The notes beneath the pieces are model-generated. The model was not told the DNA's origin. It made no database searches and saw only the letters and a list, made by a program, of their open reading frames with translations. Shown here piece after piece: positions 32,710 to 44,700 of a stretch of DNA of 64,000 nucleotides (position 1 is its first letter; every line of letters starts with the position of its first letter). The DNA is from Saxidomus purpurata (Eukaryota > Mollusca > Bivalvia > Venerida > Veneridae): the NCBI GenBank assembly GCA_022818135.1, contig JAFMSR010000012.1:11271862-11335861 (forward strand), in the 5' to 3' direction. Position numbers and translations under genes: made by a program.

Positions 32710-33866
32710 TAGCTCACCTGGCACAAAGTGCCAGAGTGAGCTATTAGGATCACTTTCCGTCCGTCGTACATCGTCCGTCCACCATTTCCTTCAAACGACA
32801 TCTCCTCTGAAACCACTGGGCCAATGATGCTGAAACTTTGCAGGGATGTTCCTTGCATGAAACTCTATCAAAGTTGTTCAAAGAATTCCATTCCATACAG
32901 AACTCTGGTTGCTATGGCAACAAAAAAGAAAAACTTTAAAATTCTTCTTCTCTGAAACCACAAGGCCTAGAGCTTAGATATTTATGTAGTATTTTCTAGT
33001 GGACCTCTACCAAGATTGTTCAAATTATGACCCCGGGATCAAAATTGACCGCGCGCGGATGGTCAGTTAGTATTGCATAGGCTTTATATAGGAAAAACTT
33101 TAAAAATCTTCTTCTCTGAAACCACAAGGCCTAGAGCTTAGATATGTGGCATGTGGCATGTAGCATTGTCTAGTGGACCTTTACCAAGATTGTTCGAATT
33201 ATGACCCTGGGTCAAAATTGACCGTGTGCAGGTGGTCACTTAGTTTTGCATAGGCATATATAGCAAAAACTTTAAAAATCTTCTTCTCTGAAACCACAAG
33301 GCCTAGAGCTAAGATTTTTAGCATGTGGCAATGTCTAGTGAACTTGTACCAAGATTGTTCAAATTATGCCCCTGGGGTCAAAATTGACCCTGCCCGGCGG
33401 GGTCACTTGGTTTTACATAGGCTTATATAGGAGAAAATTTTAAAATCTTTTTCTCTGAAACCACAAGGCCTAGTGCTTAGATATTTAGCATGTGGCATTG
33501 GCTAGTAGACCTCTACCAAGATTGTTCAAATTATGAGCCCTCGGTCAAAATTGACCCCACCCGGGGGTCATTGAGTTTTACAAGTAGCATTGTCTAGTGA
33601 GATTGTTCAAATCATGACCCCCTGGTTAAAATTAAACCTTCCCGGGGGAGGGGGGGGGGGTGGAAAAGCACTTGATTTCACATAGACTTATATAGGGAAA
33701 ACTTTAAAAAAAACAACACAAGGCCGACAGGCAGATAATAGATATTTGAAATGTTACTTAGCATTGTGCAGTGGACCTCTACAAATTATGTTAGAATCAT
33801 GACCCCTTTTATTATAGCAAATGGTAGTCAGGTGAGCGATATAGGGCCATCATGGCCCTCTTGTTT
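32710..33866 (+). mobile_element. 'CCTGGCACAAAGTG' element, best-preserved copy
   Basis: The head forms a strong hairpin (AGCTCACCTGGCAC aa AGTGCCAGaGTGAGCT, 32710-32741), followed by a ccgtccgtcg run. The interior repeats 'ccacaaggcctagagctta' with starts near 32961, 33125, 33298 and 33464 (about 164-173 bp apart). The end carries CAGGTGAGC, inverted to the head, and a palindrome GGGCCATCATGGCCC (33844-33858) just before cttgttttg. The 3' palindrome recalls Helitron ends, but no convincing CTRR terminus was seen. Non-coding. Confidence 0.7.
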
Positions 33867-35874
33867 TGTGATACGACACAAGTTTGCATAGAGTGCACAG
33901 TTATAGATTTATTATTGTTGGCATTAATTTGTACATTCTGGTATATTTCTAGCAGTACAAAGTACTGTGAAGTGTTTTTTTTTACGGCTTTGAGTATCTG
34001 TTTGTGCACTGTACGTATAAATGCTTTAGATTGGAATGAAACAGTGCTAACAGTTAATTTTAATCAAAATGTTCATATTTTTTGGAAGGTTTACCCAGTT
34101 TTCTTAAGACATACCCAGAGCTTAGCTAAGTATGGAGAGTTTGGAAACTCAGAAAGTTTGCTAATTTTATACGAGAGGAATAATTGTGATTTTAAATAAT
34201 CCCTTATAGTGTATCTTGCTAAACTGTTTAACCTTAATAAACATGTGGATTTTTTTTTTTTTTTTTTTTTTTTAATATTTATTAATGTTAACATATGCAT
34301 TTTTGCCATTTGTTGTTGAAAGGGCTGCTCAGAATAATTAATGAATAGAAAATACATTTGTATTCAGACTGCAAATATCAAATATGTGTAGGTTGCTACA
34401 TAGATGTGAAATCATGGATTAATATTTCCACCTCGGATGTAATAACTTTCAAAATCTTTCTATTTTATATTATAAAGCTATATGTATTTTGCTGACACAA
34501 ATTGTTTTCAGTGATTCCATGGTTTTTTTGTCCATGGAAAATTAAACTCATGTATACCATGGTTTTTCAGTGGTTATGAGTAATACAATGGTATTGTATT
34601 GTTAATGAGGATATAATTTGACCATTTTATATGACTTGCCGGTGTTTGGGTCTTCCATGATGCAGAGGGTTTGTGATGCTCAGTTGACATTAGAATGTGA
34701 TGCAAAACTTGGATGTCATCACACACAATTTTAAGCATGGTTATCAATAAAATCTGTGATTGTTGTCCTTTGAGCATTGACTGTATGGAAAAGTTATTTG
34801 TTTGGATGAAAGGCTGAACTATATTATAAGTTGTAAACACTGAAAGTAGTCATTTACGCTTGTAGTTTTGCCACATGGAAAGCACTACTTTTGGTGTTCA
34901 CTTAGAGAAATATATCCCAATCTTTCTCAAAAAAAAAATCTTATGTTAGCAAAAGTGATATTTTGATGTACTGACACGCCTGCAGACGCCTTGTAGCAGT
35001 ATTTATTAGTGCACATTGAAAGTGATATTCCTCATTGAAAGTGATATTACTCATTGAATTTTAAAGTGATATTCCTATAACATGATATTGACATACCAGT
35101 ACACATGACATGATTTCTGACAAAATATTGATATTTGTGTAACCAGAAGTGATATTCAGATAAACTAATACCACGATTCTCGGAAAACATACAAATGTAA
35201 TAAGGAACATTATGACATTTGATATTAGAATGGCTCTATATTATAGCAACTTAGTATAGTAACTCTATTAATATAGTAACTTTATTATGCATATGAAAGG
35301 AAGGCACATGACAATATTGTTTTAAAGTAAATAGAACATAGTTCTATCATCGTATTGGAAGAAAATTAATTTACTCCTATCCAAGTAGATTCACAGTGAT
35401 CAGTTGGTTTTTAAGGTACACTACCCTTTAAAACAGCCATACTGCATTACAGTCAAGTGAGATACCTTAAATATAGGGAATGTTTTAAACTTTTGCATGT
35501 TTGATTATCATAATAAGCAGGTAGAATAGTAAATTAACCTTACTAAATAGGTAGATTATCAAATTTGCCAAGTCAGAAAAGATTTTCACTTCATTCAGGA
35601 GAAATAAAACTGTCGTATGGATTCATGATATTATACAGAATGTAGTTACCAGTATATAAGGTATATTTATGTAAATCAGTACATAACGCCTGCCTTAAAA
35701 TTACAATGGTTATTATGGTAGCTTTGAAGGGTGATATCTTGAAGATAACACTGCATGTAAAATTTAAGTTAAACTATAAGATAAGTGTAATTTGATTTGT
35801 TTTTGAGCGTCAGACCTAGGTATGATTTTACATGATGCCCTGAAATAAAAAGTCTTAACCTACACCTCATTCAG

Positions 35875-36065
35875 TATGTACAATGGACTGGTCCATCCTT
35901 TAAAATTGGACCGTCACATTCATTTTCCAAAGGGATGCTCACTGACAATTTACAGATTAGCACATAGTGTAGAATGTGATCAGACAGCATGGATGTTCAG
36001 GCTGATCGAGATTTGCACGAGTGTGAAAGACAGAAATATTTGCTGCTAATCTCTAGATCCAAATG
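35875..36065 (-). repeat. 'GATCATGATC'-family repeat, diverged inverted copy
   Basis: Contains caatggactggtccatcctt, 'ttccaaagggatgctcactgac' and 'tgtgatcagacagcatggatgttcaggctgatcg', alignable by eye to the other family members. Confidence 0.45.
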
Positions 36066-36269
36066 TTACCATTTTGGAACTATGTGACATTGATATTTGT
36101 GTTTAACTAGGTCAGATTAAATTTTACATGTTCAAGCTTTTGCTGCAGCAAATATATATTTTTGTACCAATAGATTGGGTTGTGCAATAAATATAACACG
36201 CTAACTGGAGTTGTTTTCTTCTTGGACTGTCATTTCACATGCAGTGTGTTATGTTTGCCTATGATCATT

Positions 36270-36440
36270 GAGGCAGGGTTCAATTCCCTCTCGTACCATG
36301 GTGATAAGTGTGTCGGAAAATCACATTGATTTTACATTGCCCCTCTCCTTCTTCAAGGTTGATTCCATCTCGAGTGAGTCCTTGAGAGTATTAAATCCAA
36401 GTAGTAAGAATTTGTTTCATAATCAAGAATCAATGATATA
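36270..36440 (+). repeat. tRNA-derived SINE, 5'-truncated copy
   Basis: Starts with a B-box-like gggttcaattccc and continues ccatggtgataagtgtgtcg ... caaggttgattccatctcgag ... ataatcaagaatcaatga, parallel to the fuller copy at 39155-39370. Confidence 0.6.
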
Positions 36441-39154
36441 ATATATATAGAATATCATACAGGTCATTGGTCCTTCAGTCTGTTTGTAGCACAACTACTT
36501 CCACAGTTCAATATTGCAATGAACTTTGCAAAACATGATTAGAATGATGTGTAGATGTGTCCAACACAATTAGTTTTTTTTTAGTAAACCAAAAATCTTG
36601 TTGGTGCTATTAGTATTTATCCAAAAAAGCCATGTTTAAGTGTAGTTGCACACATTGTAATGTGGGAAGGTAAACATCACATTATCTGATAATTGCAAAA
36701 CTTTCTGCCTGATATATATAACTGAGGTGCAAAATAACCAGTGGAAGTAGAAGACCCCTATTGATTCTGGGGTCAGGTGGCTGAAGGTCAGAGGGGTCCA
36801 CCTATTGTAACACATGTCCTTGCTTCATCTGCAAAACACTTTGTTGGATTTTCATCAAACTTGGTTGGACATTGCTGTATGAAGTCTTGTTTTGAACATT
36901 TTAAGTAAGGGTCACAGGGTATAAGTAACTTAAATGCTTTTCTGTTCAATTACTGAAGAAATATATGGGAGAATGAATGTGATCGATATATGACCTCTAT
37001 TGAGTCTTGCGTAATCAAGTCAAATGTCAAGGTCACATAAACTAAATTCTACCCTTCAGTGACAAAAGTTTAAGCTTGCAGGTATTCACAAAAGGAGAAT
37101 TGGAAGTACAAAGCTCTTTATATAAACAACAGGAACATAAACTGTACTGGAAAACTAGAATCCAGGACATTCATTCTTTCTCACTAAAAGCCAAGAAAAG
37201 GGAGACAAATTATGCAACAACACTTGTTTGAATCAACTTTTTGCTTTATACTTAAAACAATTACATTGTTTATAATATCTTAAACATTAACAAATAATAC
37301 ACATACAGACATATATAAAAGTAAGTTTATATTAAAATGTAGATATGACACATGGAGTTAAAAGACGGATACACAGTGCCATAAATCCTGGCCTTACAAA
37401 TCTATATAGGAAGAGAAGCTGAAAACTTCACCTGTATAAATATCTACCATCATGATGGACATAATTAGGGTCGTACCGATTATACACCCCGCAACGAGGA
37501 TGGTGGACCCAAAAAGCACAAAAACAAAGAAACAACACAATTGGGATTTCTTGCTTAACTTAAGCTAAAGATGTGTTTCTAATCTACATGTAATTATACA
37601 TTAAAACTTTCAAAATCAAATTCGATTTATAATGATGGTGTTAAATTTGACACAACCAATGGTGACTGCCAATATAGCCAAAATTACCCCCCCCCACACT
37701 GCCAAAAATAGTACTTGTACAGTATGTTTATTAGGACTATTTATAAAAAATAAATGCCCCCCACAAGTAAATGCCCATATCCTACACATAGTTTCCTCCA
37801 AAAGCAAGAGGTTACACCCCCTAGAACAGGAAGAGTGGTCAACGGTACATATGTAAAATGTACAGAGGCTGTATATACTATGACTTTCTAGTACAAGTTC
37901 CCATTGAAATAAAATTTAATTTTATTAATAGAGCTCTACCACAGTTTTATAGGAATGTCACAAGTAAGAAAGGAATGTTTTCATTGGCTATCCTTTTCAA
38001 ACATATTTCGAGATTCACCATTCAAATCTCTAGCATTTGATTGGCTGAAATGGATCTTGTGTCTGATTGGCTAATAGTGATGGGGCTTCTGACTAGCCTT
38101 AAATGGGTTAAGTTTAAAAACTGATTTACAAAGCCTGAGATCTATGACTAGCTTCACAAGAACGCCGTCTTACTTAGAGGGCCTGGGAAAAATATATGTC
38201 TAAATTAATAGAGGTAAGCATTGAGCTCACTTTGCAAAAGCATCGAGTGAATGTGTGCCACATTTTGAAAGCAGTATGAAGGCATCTACACATGTAGCAT
38301 ACGCTTTATAAATTGAAAGTGTTTTATACATTTTTGGCAGCAGATCCATAAAATGGAAAATGTACAAGTGAACGTCTGCTCCAGTGTAACTATTTCATTC
38401 AGTAGCTATTACCGTAATTGATTATCTAGAGGTTTCTAGGTACTGCATTAGTCACTACATAGTGGGTAAATTTCAAAATGACTAAATAACTGACATTCTG
38501 TAGTGCTTTAACTTTTTTTTTGGCAACTTCCAATTTGGCATTTTCTGCAGTTGAAAAATAATGCTGCTGAAAAAATGTGAAGAACTTCATTACCTAAAGT
38601 TTATAATTCTTTAAATGAAACTAAACACTTTAACAGTGAACAGTTTTTTTCTTCAAATCTTATCTTTTTTCATATCTTATGATATATACTACATTAAAAT
38701 TAGTTCTTATACTTTTTTAACAGCCCTCAATTTTGGATTCTTTATCTTATTTACAACCTCTCTTTTGCAGGAGCCATCATTCTGTTGATAATAATATAAA
38801 TATATTCAAGTACAATGTAAGAAGCTAATATACACAAATGAAAACTTCACATCTCGCAAAACTTTCTGACAGTTATATACACTATAATGTACATGTAATA
38901 ACAAAACATGTTGAATATTGCACTTTGTATTTGTATGAGAATTTTTGATGTAGACCAAAATATATATGTGTCATAAACACTCTCATGCATACATGTATAT
39001 ATATACATGTACACATCCTCACTCATAAACAATTAATCTAAATATATTCAGGTAACTTTTAAAATGCAGTTATTTACAGATTATGAATTCTGAGTTCTCA
39101 AACAGAGAGAAACTAGAACTATCACTTACACATTTTTTTTATAATTTAGTGTTT

Positions 39155-39370
39155 GTGGAGCCGCCATGGCACAGTGGTAGCGCATTCACCTCAGGATCAA
39201 AGAGCTCCAGGTTCGTTCCCTACCATCACCATGTCAGTAGTGTCCTTAGACAAGACACAAATAATTTCACATTGCCTTTCTCTCTTCGAGGTTGATACCA
39301 TCTGGAATGAGTCTCGTGAGCGATTAATCTAAGTTGTAATAACTTGTTTCGCAATCAAGAATAAATAAAA
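39155..39370 (+). repeat. tRNA-derived SINE with A and B boxes
   Basis: A box TGGCACAGTGG (39167-39177) and B box GGTTCGTTCCC (39210-39220), then a non-tRNA body (aagacacaaataatttcac, 'cgaggttgataccatctgg') and an AATAAATAAAA-type tail. Related copies: 36270-36440 (truncated) and, inverted, 42125-42330 and 42690-42795. Confidence 0.75.
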
Positions 39371-40449
39371 TCAGTATATATAGAAGGTGATGAATAAACA
39401 TTGCTTGCGCACACGAAATAAACCTTAACATAGTATTAAAAGGCTTTTGAATGAAAAAGCTTTATGATTATATTATAACACAACAAGGTTTGGTACCCAT
39501 CACTCCTGGGCAGTTTCATTCAATTCTGGCAAAGGGTCTTGAAGATGAAGCGCTCAAAATTCTATATGTACACTGTATTGAAATAAAACATGAACCAAGG
39601 GCTATAACTGTGAAAAATTATCCAAACTAAATCTGCAAAGAGCATGAACAACTAGGCTTGTTACCAATCACTCCTGTAAATTTTCATTCACTTTTGGCCT
39701 GTAGTTTTGGAAATGAAGCACGCACAAGATTGCATAAATGTTATAGGTCTATATTACTGTAATAAGCAAATGCACAAATGAGCGTTAGCAAACTGCAGCA
39801 ATAATTTTATTAATATTACATTGACACCAACCCAGCTTACAATTTGTCCCACCATGACAATTTATGGATTGAAATATATAGATTTAGGTTGGACCTTACC
39901 TCTGTTAAGTCAGTGTTACTTCCTGTATAAATAAGTGAACATTTGTGTGACATACTGTGTCAATATGAGTAATAGATCTAGCACATTTTTAATGAAATCG
40001 GAGCAGCTGATTGGATGAGAAAGTTAATTTCACTTTTAAATGTAACTCTTCAGCATGAGAAAACAACGTAGCTGTTTCATACCGTTTTGTGACTCAGGCT
40101 GGAAAATAGACTATGTACACATTTCCTGCTAATATAATGTTAGAAACTTTAAGTATGATATGTCATTTAAATAAGCAAACAATTTTCAGAACTACTATGA
40201 GTTGCTTAACATAAGACTTCTTAAAAAAGAAGTTAAAACAAATCGAAACACTAGAAATAATACTTCCTTCAAATGCAAAATAAAACCTTTTAAACCATAA
40301 CTCTTTTAGTTTTGATATGTTCAGTGCCAGAGGGGAAAAAATATTTAATCCTCAAAACGAGATGAGTGCAACAAAAGTTATATAACTATGTAACCAGTGC
40401 AGTAGGCAATTTATTTATTTCTTAACATGTTTAATTCCTGGACCACGGA

Positions 40450-40616
40450 CCTATATACAGCATTTAAATTTGTTCCTTATATGTGGAGTTTGTTATATCC
40501 ATATCACATATTCTTATAACATAAAGATGAAGAAAAAAAACTCGGTCAGAGAAAATGTGTTCCTTATATCCGGATTTTCGCTATATCCGGAATCGTTATA
40601 TGCCGAGTTTACTGTA
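40450..40616 (+). mobile_element. Tigger/pogo-like MITE, left end eroded
   Basis: Shares gttccttatat, 'ggagtttgttatatccat', 'ttcgctatatccgga' and the end gagtttactgta with the complete copy at 53736-53928. The left terminal repeat is not recognisable. Confidence 0.55.
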
Positions 40617-41786
40617 GTGAAAATACGTTCATGCCTGTACGAAAAAAGCACCCATAATAAACATAAAACATATTCTAATTTTCATAACAGGACTAGTGTT
40701 CTTATATCAGAAGAGATGCCAGTAACACAAAACATGCTCAACTATTCAAAATTCTTCAATAGTAAATCTAAAAAAGTCATTCAGAAAGGCACAAGTTTGT
40801 CGAAATTCAATTCAGAGATATAGGACTTGCTCCTTTGAGCTTCTTTATCCATCTTAAATACCCACATAAACTGAATTCGAATTTTCTAGGTCCAAAAAGG
40901 GGCATAATTTTGACAAACTTTTAAGCAAGCTTTAAGGGACTTGAAGCTTCGGCCTTGTATTTTGAGCTGGAGGACTTGTTGAAATAATAATATCTGAATC
41001 ATGAATTATCTTTAAACAAATCACAGAGTAATGTTCAAACACATTTTATAACTCGTATCATGATGCTTTCAGAGCAACATATCTTTATGCATCAGAACTT
41101 AAGTTATTCTTTCTTAGTCTAACCACTAGCTGCTGATCCCATGTATCACAATAATCAATCTCATGTAAACAAGTCACATGACCTATCCCATGAGTCAAAT
41201 GACCAACATCATGGGTCACATGACCATTAACATCATGTTCAATTTACAAGCTAAAAGACCTTTCATGCAAGTTTAAAGGCATTACTCCTTCATCTATATC
41301 ATACATGCATTATCAATTTTCACATATTTTGGGCATTGGTTAATTTACAAATCAAAGTTTGCATCAAATGAAAACATGAAAAACCATATCTGATACACTT
41401 GCAAACAAAATCAGTTGCTTTCAAACTATCAAAGCTCTCTGAATTGTAAGAGTTTAAAATACATGTATTACATAACCTACATTCGGGGCCCTCGGAAACG
41501 CTTAATTAAGCGTATTTGGACGCATGAATTTCAAAGAGGACGCATGATTCCTACGGGCGCACATTTACCAAGACCATGTATTATTATGTATACACAAAAT
41601 TAAATGCGTTTTTGAATGACACTGTTATAGGAAGAACATGTGAGAAAAAAATGGACACTTCTAGTCACTGGTATCTTTCACCTCTGATTTACCTACATGT
41701 ATATACATGTCTCTGGACAAAAACTTTAGTACATCTTTTTTTTTATTTGAATGTGAACACATCTGGAAGCAGTTGTTTCCCTTGAA

Positions 41787-44700
41787 TCATTTTGGACAAC
41801 AAGGGTTGTCTACCATTAGCACCACATCTATCCCATAATGCTCCACTAGCTCCATAAGGAACTGCCTGTCCCCTTGCGGATCTAATCCCATACTTTTCAT
41901 ATGATCCGAGGTGAGCTGTGTATCTTGTGAATTGGCGACATCAAGTAAAGTCTGGAATAAGCGATTATTCTGTTCGTGGAAAAACCTGAAATGTAGCACA
42001 TAAACACATTTTTCACTAACAGGTTTGACTAACTCTTTACACAATGTAAGAAAGGCAAACACTGGTACCTTAACTACCTACATGTATATAGAACAACCTG
42101 GCTGACAGATTTATACTAATTACTCATTCACAATTGCAAAACAAGTTCTTACTACTTAGATTAATCACTCTTATGACTCACTTAAAATTGAATCAACCAG
42201 AATGAGAAAGAGAGGCAATGGAGAATGATTGCATCTTGTACACCACCACCAATAACACTGACAGAGATTGTAACTGGGATCCTTCTATCCCGAAGAATGC
42301 CACTGCTGGCTCCATAACTGACTTACTAATACTGACGCAATTTCTAAAAATGGACCTACAAAATAGTTTTACTTATTCGTTTTGTCCTATTATAATGATT
42401 CCCAACCACTTCCTTAGCAGTTATCAGCTTTGATTAACAGACAAATACAGGTAAGAAGTAAAGACTCACGAGACAAAAACTTCTTCTTCATCTATTGTTT
42501 CCTCCCCAAGCTCTTCATAGGAAAACTGGTGAGCTGACCTGTGAAAAAAGAACTCACATTTAAAGATGAGGAATTAATACTGAACAAATATGAACATCAT
42601 CTATGAAACAAGAGATTTTTAAGTTGCAAGTAACAAATTCCCCCCAATACATGTACAATTGTATTCTCATTTAATTCATTTACTGTTGATTGTGAAAGTA
42701 ATTGTTACAACTTAGACTAATCGCTCTCAAGACTCACTCGAGATCCCTGGACCCTTTGATAAGGAAGGAAAAATGCTACCACTGTGCTACAGCTCTAGAA
42801 GTTGGGCTTTGACACCAAACTGTGACCTTCACTTTTGAGCTGGGTGTTTGTGCTAAACACCTTCCCATAATGCTCTACAGTTCTGTGAGAATTGATGGTA
42901 AACACTAACAGTAACTGCGTTTTTAACTGAGACACAATCTGGACTGATGACCAGAAAGCAAGGTTGCCTGCTTGAGTAGGATGGGTTTTTTTAATGACCT
43001 TCAAACTTAAAAACCTTATTTTTACAAAGCATGTTTAATTCAACCAGTAACTTTCATCCAAACTTTATGTCCAGGTGAACTGAAACTAATATTATGTACC
43101 TTAAATTGTTCAATTTTTGGAACTTTTCTTTGTCAGCACTGCTACATTTTAGAAGGTCCTTCAAAGCTGGACAGTGGGTCCGCACTATCTGGTTATCTAC
43201 ATAGACATCATACAGACTGGTTTTTGTTTCAAATATCTTCTCTGTCGTACCTGTAAAGTATTGGTTACAAATTATCAAAACAACTGGATAGATTATGTTA
43301 AAATATGTAAATAAATGAAAGTGTAAGTGTTGCAAACTGCGTCCTTTTCTGCAGTTTAGATATGACCATTGCAGGTAAATATGGATTCATATTACGTTCT
43401 AAAATATTTTCCTAAGGTTAACCATGCTTAGGTAGAGGTTAATAAACATGAATATTGACCAGCTTAGTATTAACAAGAGCTGTCCCTCCCAAGTGACGAA
43501 TGCCCCCGAAAGAGGTGCCTCACAGTCTGTGTCCTCTCCATGTGCTCAATAAATGTGCTATGTAATTTTAAAATCCTTCCATGCATGACAGAGTAATCAT
43601 GCATACAGTATTCCATTACTTTAAACACTAAGTGTGACCTTGACCTTTGAGGTAGGGACTTGGGTCTTGCACGCGACACATCCGCTTGATGTGCTAGACA
43701 TTTGTGCACAGTTATTTTAAAATCCTTCAAAGCATAATAAAGTTATAGTCCGGACACAAATGTATGCATATATACAGGATTCCATTACCTATAAACTCTA
43801 AGTGTGACCTTGACCTTTGTGGTAGGGATGTGGGTCATGCACGCGACACGTCGTCTTCATGTGCTAGACATTTGTGCCAAATTATTTTAAAATCCTTCAA
43901 GGCATGACAAAGTTAAGGTCCGGACACGAATGTGTGCATATATGCTTATATAGAGGAATCCATTACCTTCAAACTCTAAGTATGACCTTGACCTTTGAGC
44001 TAGGGACGTGGGTCTTGCACGCGACACGTCGTCATGATGTGCTAGACATTTGTGCCAAGTTATTTTAAAATCCTTCAATGCATGACAAAGTTACAGTCCG
44101 GACACGAATGTGTGCATATATGCTTATATGGAGGAATCCATTACCTTCAAACTCTAAGTATGACCTTGACCTTTGAGCTAGGGACGTGGGTCTTGCACGC
44201 GACACATCGTCTTGATGTGCTAGACATGTGTGCCTAGTTATTTTAAAATCCTTCAATGCATGACAAAGTTACAGTCCGGACACGAATGTGTGCATATATA
44301 GAGGATTCCATAACCTTCATACTCCAAGTGTGACCTTCACCTTTGAGGTAGGGATGTGGGTCTTGCACGCGACACGTCGTCTTGATGTGCTAGACATGTG
44401 TGCCAAGTTATTTTAAAATCCTTCAATGCATGACAAAGTTACAGTCCGGACACGAATTTGTAAGTGGGGACGCACGGACGGACGGACAGACGGACGGACA
44501 GACGGACAGACGGTGCGATTTTAATATGCCACCCTTCGGGGGCATAAAAACCTGGTACTAACTTACAAGCAATATATCTGACTTCAGATTCCAGAGTTTC
44601 AATATCGGCAACATTTACGTAAAACTGTGGTCTGACCTTTGAACCAATGCCACGTATATCATGACTGCCTAAACAGCATGCACAGTACACTGAAATAGAA

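Larger units (their letters stand above)
31023..41786. other. Intergenic: SNX16 / DENND11 tail-to-tail region
   Basis: About 10.8 kb without a supported gene. Includes both 3' untranslated regions; an AATAAA at 34236-34241 precedes a ~25-T run and is one candidate SNX16 end. Repeats fill much of it and are listed separately. Also seen: short tandem 'aaagtgatattcctcattg' units at 35019-35080, a diverged element at about 36740-37060, a copy of the ggtccaccatcctcg motif at 37470-37502 (inverted), two ~170-bp-spaced 'accaatcactcctg' repeats near 39490 and 39660, and a 33-bp (TATA-like) AT stretch near 38995. Confidence 0.6.
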
